Shown piece by piece: positions 42,831 through 52,930 of a stretch of 64,000 nucleotides of DNA (positions are counted from its first letter, which is position 1; each line of letters opens with the position of its first letter). The DNA lies in contig JAFREE010000031.1 in the NCBI GenBank assembly GCA_019400425.1, positions 1 to 64,000 on the forward strand, given 5' to 3'. A program made the position numbers and the translations under genes. Below the pieces are notes generated by a model, which was not told the DNA's origin, did not search any database, and saw only the letters and a program-made list of their open reading frames with translations. Origin of the DNA: Hymenochaete sp. R1. Taxonomy: Eukaryota > Basidiomycota > Agaricomycetes > Hymenochaetales > Hymenochaetaceae.

Positions 42831-43766
42831 TACAATGATGGCATGAGCACCTTGAGGGAAGAGAAGGAAGGCAGGTGGATTGACGGAGGAAGCGAGTCGA
42901 GAGGGAGAAGAGAATTCAGAACGCGTGCGGCAAATATTATGTAAGTCATATGACATAAGCTTCTGATCTGTTTTCCTCCGTCGTCAACAAATCAAATCGC
43001 TTGAACGTGAACGTACCTTTGATTCCGGTTCTCAATCCGCCTTGGATTGTTTTCGCGACGAGTTGAAAGATGGAATAAAAAGGTTTCTACAAGTCCGCGT
43101 TGAATTTTTGTAGGTCTGCTATGCGACACAACTCTTTAGGCCTTGCGTCTGGTGGTGAGCTGCAAGAACCCGGGAGTTCACATCGGAGTAGGATCACTGC
43201 CAGTGTAGACTACGGAAACAACCGTAAAGATGCCCTCGAAGCGTACTACTCGCAGCTCTCTGATTATACTAGTACTGTAACATTTGTTTGTCGTAGCTCT
43301 GGCCATGATAGTATTATTGATGTTTTGGGTACACCTACAGGTCGACGACCATTCATTGTGGCTGCGCATCAATATGACATAAACAATAACGTGTTTGGTT
43401 CCTTCAATCCTTGGACGCAGTGAACTTTCTTCTCGTTCAGCGACCACAGAGACTACCCTGCAGACCAAAATGCAGTTCATTTCAATTCAGAATCTTCCAG
43501 GGATGTTCAACCCTGCCGTCGAGATAACATGCACGGGTAATTGCTTCAATGAACAGAAGATCCCAGTTGCTGGTGCTCATCGACTTCCTTCAAGTTCTTT
43601 GGTCCGGCGGCGACCGGCCGGTCCTGTAAAATAGCGCCCAATTCATTTGAAATCAAACCTTCTTGCCCGTTGCGAATCCGTTTCACCACGCATCAGCAGC
43701 AACGCCAACGTCACCCAAAGTACGAATGAATAGACTCCGAGGTTTCCTTCTCTTCAGTTTACCACC
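42831..43766. promoter_or_regulatory. Divergent promoter region, unknown 1206-aa protein and NLR-B
   Basis: A 936-bp spacer between divergent starts. A 107-codon open frame at 43100-43423 has no homologue I recognise and no supporting neighbours. It may be a remnant, so I do not call it a gene. Confidence 0.45.
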
Positions 43767-46068
43767 ATGGCCGTTGCTACTGCTGGACAGCTCGCTGACG
43801 AGGCTCGGTATGTCTTCAGGTTGATTGCCTTCTTGAATCGATAAATTACTTGGCACAGCTTCATACAGATCAAGCAAATATCTATCAATGGTCTCCAGTC
43901 GAAATCGAAGCTTCGAGTGCTTGTTGAGCACGAAAATAAAGCTGAAGAGACATTCACATTCCGCTCGGAGCAAGGCACTGACTTCGAACTGAACACGTAG
44001 GTCAACCTTGTCCATTTTTGTGCAGAGTTAACCGAATCATCCCTTCCAGTTATGTTGATGTGCATGAAAAGACCATCATCAAGATTTCTCGACTGGAAGC
44101 GAACGGACTATTGCAGGCTGTGAGTCTCCCGTGTCTCTGCTGGAGAATAATGTTGATCTCAAAGAGTAATCATAGGTAAAATGCCTTCGGTCTGATGAGC
44201 AAGACCACTTCGAAATTGTTCTCGATATGGACAACGAATGGTTAAACAAATTGGGATCCTCTGAAAGAGAATGTCCGTTAATTCACTACATTGCCTCTTT
44301 CAATGCCTGACACATACTTGTGCAGTTGATTGGGACGGAAAGGCCGTAAAGGTGAAACTTGGTGACAGGAAGCCAGTAAGCTGAGCGCATCTACCGCGTG
44401 GCACGCACATTTAGAATATGTTCTAGGGAACTTACGTGGCCAATTATCATGGTGATCGTGCCATGGAATCTTTGAAAACGAACGAGGATATGATGCGTCG
44501 TCTTGAGGTAGGGACGAAAAGCCTTAGCCTCTTCATGGATCTGGGGCGAGACGTGTCCGAAGTAAGATGGAAATGTGTCATAGTCCTGATTCACGCTGAC
44601 GTATGTTCTTAGCTGAATGAAATCTCAAAGGTTGTGGTAGGAGTTGTATTCACGATTTTCAAGGTATGGTCACAACTGCTATTTCTACTCATTCTAACAA
44701 TTATGTTCAGAGGATAGAAGGAATTCCGACTGCTTTCATGAGATTACGAGATGTGACCCTGGACCTGATAAACGAAGTGGATAGGGTTCGCCGTGCGGAG
44801 AAGAACTTCAACACTGAAGACGTTCGGAAGGAGTTGAATAAGCTCATGGACCTCGTCATTCAAGCTTCGAACAAGCTGCACAAATTTTACTCACAGTCGA
44901 AGACCAGTAAGCTATGAATAATGCAAAAGTGACTACTATACTAACCAGAGACACAGAAATTCTTATCAAAGGGTTCTTCTCTCCTGATGACGGCGAGGCT
45001 GATCAACTGGAGAAGAAGCTCGAGCGACACAAGTCAGCCATCCGCGACGCCTTTCTCAATGAGATCCAAATTGGCGTTACGGGAGTCCGAGTAGATGTGT
45101 CAGACGTGAAAATTGACGTGCGGACAGTCATGGAAGGCGTCAACAAAATAATAAGCCACCAGACGAAGAAAAGTGTGGCCGACCCACTCGAAATTCTGCG
45201 ACCGTCTGACAGCAGTCTGCCTCTCGGGAAACCGAGGTGCCTGGCTCGCACACGAGTACCCCTGTTGGATCGTATACAGGCATGGGTTTTGGATGATACC
45301 CGGACTGCTCGGTTGTTCTGGCTGCACGGGGGCACAGGCTGCGGAAAAACAACCATCGCATCAACTGTATGCCGTAACTTGAGAGATCGATTAGCCGGTG
45401 CATTCTTCTGCAAGAGAGACGAAGACGAAAGGAAAAACCCGATTCACCTCATTTGGTCCATCGCGTTTCACCTGGCCAAAGCAAACCCTGATTTTAAAGC
45501 AGCGCTTCTAACGGTTTTGGACGAGGGCGATGTCTCCGTAAACGTTGATTTAGAGTCGCAGTTCGAGCTCGTGCTAGAGGGGCCTCTCAAGAAAGTACAG
45601 CATCTCTCCATCACTTCCCCGGTCCTTTTCGTCATTGATGCCCTGGACGAATGCGTTGAGCACCTTAAGGTATCCGTTGTACTCACGAAACTCGTCAACC
45701 TCGCGTCATGGATACTATTATTTATCACCAGCCACGAAGTACCAGGCCTTCGAAGAGGGTTCAATCGCTTGGGCAACCTGAAGACGCAGCACGACCTTTC
45801 TGTGGACGATCCGAGAGATGACATGCGTACATTCTTGCGGTACGAATTTTCATCGGAGGGACGGCTTTACGCTCTTCAGGGCTTCGTCAGTGAAGATCAA
45901 ATTGATGGACTTATTGACAAGTCCCAGAAATCCTTCAGATGGATCGCAGCTGCCGTACAAGTCATCGCGCGGGAGGATACTGGCAAGCTTAAGGTCTTGG
46001 AGAACATACTAAATTCCGAGAACTCGACAGAAGCAGAGATCACTCAGGTAATCGCCGGCGCGTCGTAG
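43767..46068 (+). CDS. NLR-B: N-terminal domains plus NACHT, truncated before the WD40 part, 629 aa
   Basis: Nine exons: 43767-43807, 43859-43996, 44050-44119, 44176-44272, 44326-44375, 44427-44561, 44613-44663, 44711-44906 and 44957-46068 (1890 nt). The N-terminal region matches NLR-A and NLR-C: RFIQIKQISINGLQSKSKL, GTYVANYHGDRAMESL, LNEISKVVVGVVFTIFK, VRKELNKLMDLVIQASNKL. The NACHT domain is intact in its key motifs: Walker A GGTGCGKT (about 384-391) and Walker B VLFVIDALDECVE. The frame then diverges from its paralogues after VLENILNSENSTEAE and stops (TAG 46066-46068), where NLR-C continues for about 1170 more residues. No WD40 sequence follows in the 790 bp before NLR-C. It may be a truncated but expressed NLR or an early pseudogene. 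An alternative is splicing at a GTAATC donor near 46050 into an unknown exon. Confidence 0.78.
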
Positions 46069-46859
46069 CAGTCGTAGCGTGCAACGTATTCGCATCTTCA
46101 CGTTCTCATCTCACACTTGTATTTCGTACTTATTTATCCCATCTCAGGCATCTTCTCCGCTCAAATTGTTGTCGAGTCATAATTGTTTTCTTTCTTTCTG
46201 TTCTCACTACGTAATCTTTCTTTTCGCATTTGTCGGTAGCAACCTATCACAGGGGGCGTACTACTCGAATGAATTGATCAGTTCCGAGTCGCACGATACG
46301 TCCGATTCCGCTAAAACTTCGAAACGTGCATTTATTTCGAATTCGCTTCAGTCCCGTCCAAGCTCCACACATACAGTTGGAAGTACATCTTCCACATTCT
46401 CTCCTGAAGCGAGGCTGAGTTTGAGGTTCGCCAAGCGCAAACTTGGGACTCGGGACGAATTTGAGTGTCGATCAAAGCGAATCGAGACGCGACTCGCGTA
46501 CTTTTCTTTCTCAACTCCCGTCAACAAACACCGCGACGAGGCCTTGGAACATTTCAGTTTGAATGTACATGTTAAAGTTCTTCCACGTATATATGAACGG
46601 AGACAGTATTGATGACACGATGCTTCTCGATGGCACGATTTTCCGCGATAATCAGATGCACCTGATGTTCTTTATCGATTCCCACTGCGCCCAACCCGAG
46701 CGGACATGAGCGGCCTTGTTGCATGCTGCTGTTGCCGGCATAGCTTCCCTAGCCCAAAGCTAGCGATGTCAGCCAGGGCCGGACGGAGCACCCTGTTTAT
46801 ATTTAAAGCATGATCATAATCAACGGGTCTTGCTTCATGCCCGGGATCACACCGACATC
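46069..46859. promoter_or_regulatory. Intergenic between NLR-B and NLR-C, NLR-C promoter
   Basis: A 791-bp spacer. A plus-strand open frame at 46079-46612 (Ser-rich, ending PRIYERRQY) has no homology I recognise and could be a residual or alternative 3' part of NLR-B. The right end holds the NLR-C promoter with a TATA-like element. Confidence 0.45.
46798..46807 (+). promoter_or_regulatory. TATA-like element upstream of NLR-C
   Basis: The sequence TATATTTAAA lies about 52 bp before the NLR-C start codon, in otherwise GC-richer DNA. This fits a core promoter TATA box, although the leader would be short. Confidence 0.45.
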
Positions 46860-49800
46860 ATGATCTCTGCCTTGCAGAGTGCGGACAGAGAATCTCGGTG
46901 CGTCCTCACAATGTCTCTGGGACTTCCATCCTGAAATCGCATTGCCTAGCTTCATTGAAGTCAAGAATGTCTCTATCATCGGGCTTAGACCAAAGTGTGA
47001 GGCCCAGATTGTCGTCGAGCATAGGTTTGGTGCGAAAGAAACGATCAAGACAACGGACGGAGCTTTCCCAGAATTCAATACGTATGGTGCCTCTGCAGCC
47101 CAAGGACTAGGCAAGGAGGGTTTCTGAACTTTGTTTTGCAGCTATTTCGACGTCTTCGCACCGCCAATTGTCCGCGTCCGTGTCCATGAAAGTGGGCTAC
47201 TTCACGTAGTGAGCCAAGTTTCAGCCTGGCGCACTAATAGCATACCTAACTGCAGATTCTGCGAAGGCCCGAATCCTCCGTTCCGACGAAAAAGACGAAT
47301 TCCAAGTGAAGCTAGATGCAGATGGTGGAGATCTCAAAGACTGCGAGAATTCCGAGCACGAGTGTGAGTTTTTTTTCTATTCCTGTTTCAGCCACTGACT
47401 CGCCTGCCACTGTAGACGACTGTGGGGCAATGAAAGTGAAGCTCGTGTTCGGGGCGAGGCAGACAGTAATGCAATCACTACGAATAATTTGAGTCTAAGC
47501 ATGACGTTTTTACGTAGGCTACGGTTGTCGCGGACATTCGACGGGAACGAGCTATGAAGGCCCTGGAAACTAGCAGTGATATGATGAAACGGCTTGAAAT
47601 TGGAACGAATAGCTTGAGTTTTTTCTTAGAATTTGGCGAAAGTCCAGCGGCAGTGAGTAACCCTTCAATCCGTTTCCTTCCATAGGTCCGTTAACTAACA
47701 ACTTGTCATAGTTGAATCAAACGTCTGGAATTGTCGTGGGTGTAGCCACCACGATCTTCAAGGTGTGTTCGGTGCTTGACTACAAATTTGCATTGCTTCA
47801 CATCTTTTGACAGAGGGTCGAAAACATACCTGCAGTATACATGACATTATGTGAAAGAGTGATGGACTTGGTCGAAGTTGTGGATAAAGTGCGGCGAGCC
47901 GAAAAGAATTTCAAGGCGGATGACGTTCACAAAGAGCTGAATATTATGATCGATCTCGTGATACAAACTTCCGATGAGCTTTATGAATTCTATGCGCAAT
48001 CAAAGACCAGTAAGTGATTTTCCTCTGACGCGGTGATTAGCAAGATGCTAACCGGTAATGAAGAGATTGCATTGAAGGATTTTCTTGCGCCAAGAAACGA
48101 CCGTCTGGAAGCTTTGGAGCGGAAACTTTCAGTTCAAAAGCAGGCCATAAGTGACGCTTACTTGCATGAAATTCAGACTGGTGTCTCGGACGTCAAGGCC
48201 AATTTATCAGACGTGAAGGACGACATGCGAAAGGTCATCGAAGGGATCAACAAGGTGATCGCCCGCCAGAAGCTCTACGAAAGCGGTAACCCCCTTACTA
48301 TTCTAAGTCCCCCGGAGAATAGTCTGTTCTATGGAAAACCCCAGTGTTTGACTGGGACGAGGGCTCACGTGCTGGGCCGCATACACAAATGGGTTTCGGA
48401 CAAGGATCGTACTTCTCGGTTATTTTGGCTCTTTGGGGTCGCTGGCTGTGGAAAGAGTGCCGTCGCCTCCACGGCGTCTCGCGATCTTAAGGATCAGATG
48501 GCCGGATCATTCTTCTGCAAGAGAGACGAGGACGATCGGCGCAACCCAATCCGCATGGTTTGGTCCCTTGCCTTCCATCTGGCTCGCGCAAATCCAGATT
48601 TTAAGGAGAATCTTCTCGGGGTGTTGAAGGATGGAGACGTTTTCTTGAACGTTGACTTGGACACGCAGTTCGAGCTTCTCCTTGAGGAACCGCTAAAGAA
48701 AGTCAGGGCATCTACCACCACCTCACCGGTTCTATTTACCATCGACGCTCTCGATGAATGTGTGGATCACTCAAAGATGGCCAAGCTTATAGCACGCTTA
48801 GTTGATCTCGCTCCTTGGGTTCTGTTTCTCGTGACGAGCCGAGATCAACCAGGCGTACGGCAAGAACTGACTCGCTTAGGACCCTTGATGATGGATCATG
48901 ACTTGTTCAAGGATGATGCAAAAGCCGATATCCGTTCTCTCCTTGATTACGAGTTGGCACCAGGTGGAAAGTTAGAAGATCTGCAGCCACGCATACAAGA
49001 GAGCCAGCGCGCTACACTTGTACAGAAATCACAGGGTCTCTTCATTTGGATGTATACCGTGATCTTGTTCATCTCTCAAGAAGAAACGAGGCAAGTTGAG
49101 GTTCTGGAGCGGGTGCTCAACTCTGACATGTCAGCTGAATCCGAGGGAGCTCTCGATGACGTATATCGCGCTGTACTCGAGAATGCGTCCTCGTTGAAAG
49201 GAGGAAAGGAAGTTGTCTGCTTCATCGTTGGATTCATTCTTGTAACATCTGCGAACTCGCCACTGACGATCAGTGCGCTCCACGCCTTTCTTCCATCGTC
49301 CATCCCCGTCCTTCAGACAGAATTCACAGCTATATTTAACAAACTCTTACCCGTTCTCGTTGTGGACAAATTTGGACTTGTACGTGTTTACCATATCTCC
49401 TTCCTCGACTTTGCTTCTGGAAAGGGGCGCTCTCGAGAGTATTGGATCATCTCAGCAAAACTTCAAGCAATTATGACTACCGGCTGCTTCGAAATTCTGC
49501 ATCAAGGAACACGCGATGCATCTCGCCAGATAAAAGCGCCGTCTGGTCTGCAGTTCAACATTTGCAGCTTGGAGTCTGCACATGTTCCGAATGACAGCAT
49601 TGCGCACCTCGAGAATAGAGTCTCCGAAGTTATAAGCTCGGAACTGCGATACAGTGCAATGCATTGGTTGGACCATTTGCTGAAAGTTCTCGCTGATAAG
49701 GACGCAGTGGCATACGGTGCAGAACTCGACAAAGTGCCATCTATGCTTCAAAAGCTTCTATTTACGAGCCGCTCTCTTCATTGGTTGGAGGTCATGAGTC

Positions 49801-52278
49801 TCACTGGAAATGTGCAGGTCGCACGTGCCGCTCTACTACGGCTGAGTGCAGTCAATAAAGTGAGTTATTTCTTCTTCGTGTAAGAATGTTTTGCTGAGTT
49901 TGATAAAGCGCGACTTTTGGGATAGCAAAGTCATCGAGATAGCCCTCGAACTGCGACAGTTTCTCGATCAGTTTTCTGTTCCCATTTCCACCAGTACTCC
50001 GCATTTATACACTTCCACTTTTCCCTGGCTTCCGAAGGGCTCTAAACTTTGGGACATTTGGAAAAACGACTTCCAAGAGCCGCAAATTCTTTCCAGAGCC
50101 ATTGGTTATGAATCACCAATTATTTACCAAATTACATTCCCAACTTACATCGATGCTATGGCTATTTCCCCCGACGGATCGTTCATTGCATCAGGAGCAT
50201 ATGATGGAACGATTCGCTTCTGGGACTTGCAATATGGGTTTCCCGTTGGTGAAAAAATCAAAGCGCATGAACCGGTATTGACCCTTGCTTTCTCACACGA
50301 TTCTAAATATCTCGCATCCTCGGGGTGGCACGAACACGATATTTCTGTTTGGGACGTGGAGAATCGTGTTGCTTCCGGACAACCACTATCTGGACATGAC
50401 AGTGCCGTCAATTGCCTTGCGTTTTCTCCCAATACATCATTGCTTGCGTCTGGCTCTGAAGACGCGACAGTTATGCTCTGGGATATAGTAACTGGTTCCC
50501 GCACCAAAGTCATTACCGGTCATACAGCCGCTGTTTATTCTGTTACTTTCTCGCCGAACGGACAAAGTATTGCCTCTGGTTGCCAAGATGGTACTTTCAA
50601 TATTTGGGACGTGGAAAGCAATCAACGCGTAGGCGATGTTGGAAGGCAACATTCCGGGCTCGTTAACAATGTCGTGTTCTCACCCGACGGCAAACGTGTC
50701 GCATCCGGGTCAGATGACAGAACCGTGAGATTTTGGAATACACAAGACGCGCTGCCTATCAACGAGCCGCTGTATGTCGATGACGTGGTGAGAATCGAGT
50801 CCATAGCTTTTTGTCCGGATAGCAAGTCCATTGCTGTTGGCTCGTTAGGCGCCGTACGTATATCAGTGATAGAAACAGGCGAGACGTCTGGTCTCTACCT
50901 TCTCAATGGATGCATCATTGCGTTCGTTCCTGATGGTACAAGGATCATTTGTGCTTCCTTCGACAAAATCAACGTTATAGATTTCCTCAAGGAAACCCAA
51001 CTTGAAAGGTCCTCGGAAGGTCATTCTGGGCCAGTCATGAACGCAGCGATCTCGCCCGATGGTGCTTGCGTGGCTTCCTCGTCTCGTGATAAGTCGGTGA
51101 AGTTGTGGGATCTTCAAACTGGTAACCCCATCTTTCTTCCCAACCCCCCTACTCAGGAACAGAACAAAGCCGCTCGACGACCGTTGCGTTTCACACTTAA
51201 ATCCTTGCTGCCGGGACGCAAAGGATCCAAAGATGGTCACGATGGAGCACCCGAAAGACGAGCCATGGTGCTGAAGCATCCCGAAGTCGTAAACTTTGCA
51301 GTGTTTTCGCCAGATGGAAAGTACATAGCGACCGGGTGTAACGACAACGCAGCCAGAATCTGGGACTTGCAAACCGGAGCTTGCGCCCATGGTCCTTTAC
51401 TGGGCCATAAGGAACTCATTTTATGCGGTGCCTTTGCGCCCGATGGAACGATGTTTGTGACTGGATCTGGGGACAATACCTTTCGACGGTGGGACACCGA
51501 AACGTACAGTCAAATAGGCGAGCCGTTGACAGAGGGAATCAGTTGGGCTAAAGCAATCGCGTTCTCTCCGTCTAGCGAAAAAATTGTGACGGGATCGTCG
51601 GACAGGCATATCCGAATCTGGGACTCACGTACTGGCGACTTGGAGTTGTGCTTTGATACTAGTCATGGTACAATTCGAAGCATTGCATTTTCACCTAACA
51701 GCATGTATATTGCATCTGGAGGGAATGAGGGTACCATCCAGTTATGGGATGCGCGCAATGGGACACCGGTCGGAGAGCACATACGAGCACATCTCAAGGG
51801 GGTAGAAAGTCTTATTTTTAGCGTTGACGGGTCCATTCTCTTCTCCGCATCTTCCAAAGACAATACAATCCGAGCCTGGAACCCTTTGACCGGCTCGCCC
51901 GTAGGGTTGCCTTTAATCGGGCATACAGATGGTGCAAATTCCATTTCTATCTCTGCAGACGGATCTCGCCTTGCTTCCGGCTCCGTCGATAAATCGATTC
52001 GCATATGGGACGTCAGTTCTTTTTATTGGGATTCAGAATTAAGTAAATGCGGTTGCGAGGTTCTTGGCCCGAGGAAAATCCCCAAGCACATCACCGATGA
52101 TGGGTGGATCAAAACGCCGGAAGGAAACCTCATTTTATGGGTCCCTTTCAAGTGTCAAAACGCTGTCCGAGACATGAGTCTTTCTTGCATTTCCATGGAA
52201 GCAGAGGACTCGCCGATACAGATACTTTGGGACAATCTTTGCCATGGACAGGACTGGACAGGAATTCGGCTTTCGTAA
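46860..52278 (+). CDS. NLR-C: complete NACHT-WD40 protein with beta-rich and helical N-terminal domains, 1642 aa
   Basis: Ten exons: 46860-46897, 46950-47081, 47142-47205, 47267-47363, 47416-47465, 47518-47652, 47712-47762, 47814-48009, 48064-49859 and 49909-52278 (4929 nt). The upstream ATG in another frame is closed by a stop, supporting ATG 46860. Order of parts: beta-rich domain (RFIEVKNVSIIGLRPKCEAQ), helical domain (LNQTSGIVVGVATTIFK, VHKELNIMIDLVIQTSDEL), and NACHT with Walker A GVAGCGKS (about 379-386) and Walker B VLFTIDALDECVD. After residue 853 come PISTSTPHLYTSTFPWLPK, a first propeller, the basic linker (RPLRFTLKSLLPGRKGSK), a second propeller, and the C-terminal module (CGCEVLGP, DGWIKT, LILWVP, HGQDWT). 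Exon sizes 97, 50, 135, 51 and 196 nt are the same as in NLR-B. The expected role is a STAND-type sensor of non-self or damage. Confidence 0.88.
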
Positions 52279-52930
52279 TATTCTCGTGAGTCGGCCTCTT
52301 ATCTTATTGCGGAGGTCTATTGTAATATTATGTGTAACGTAGTTGTAGTTAACCATTCATCGATACCAGACATAGGAATGTTTCTAATAAATCTACATAT
52401 TTGAAATGCTCGGATCAAGCGCGCTCAAGGAAGATCAAGGACTCTTCAAGGGTCCTCCGTTTCTCAGCCGACCCTGCTCCTTCCAAACTCTCCATGATTG
52501 AATTGAAAGCTCAGCTTCCCGTTCGTGTAATTCAAGTTGCCTATTCATGGTCATCCGGCCTCTGTTACTGGTGAACCCTTTCCATCACGATAACCTTTCC
52601 CTTATCGGCATAAAGTTAAATAAGCTTTCTCGACCAAAAGGACACCACGGATCTACAGATCCCGCCGTAATATCTCATTTAGCTTTGATAGTATATGTAT
52701 ATGTGTCATGCACGGGAAATATTCACCACTCACTTCACCAAATTTTACAGCAGACCTTCAAGTTCGACAAGTTCGACGTCGATCTTTCTACTAGTAGCTA
52801 TGCTCTGGCTTTATAGTACTAGTCACAAAGACGCGCACGAAACACAGGATGCAATTCGACCTATACGGCCTTCGCACCACCTGCATCTCGAAGCCCTTTA
52901 ACCAAAAACAGGGACGCGCAAAACCGAAAA
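52279..52930. other. Intergenic, NLR-C 3' flank and NLR-D promoter
   Basis: A 652-bp spacer between two same-strand NLR genes. I looked for remains of the N-terminal exons that NLR-D lacks and found none. No other gene or RNA recognised. Confidence 0.5.

Noticed and set aside
43100..43423. 107-codon open frame upstream of NLR-B
   Set aside because: No recognisable similarity, and neither flank shows splice or coding continuity. Kept as part of the intergenic region.
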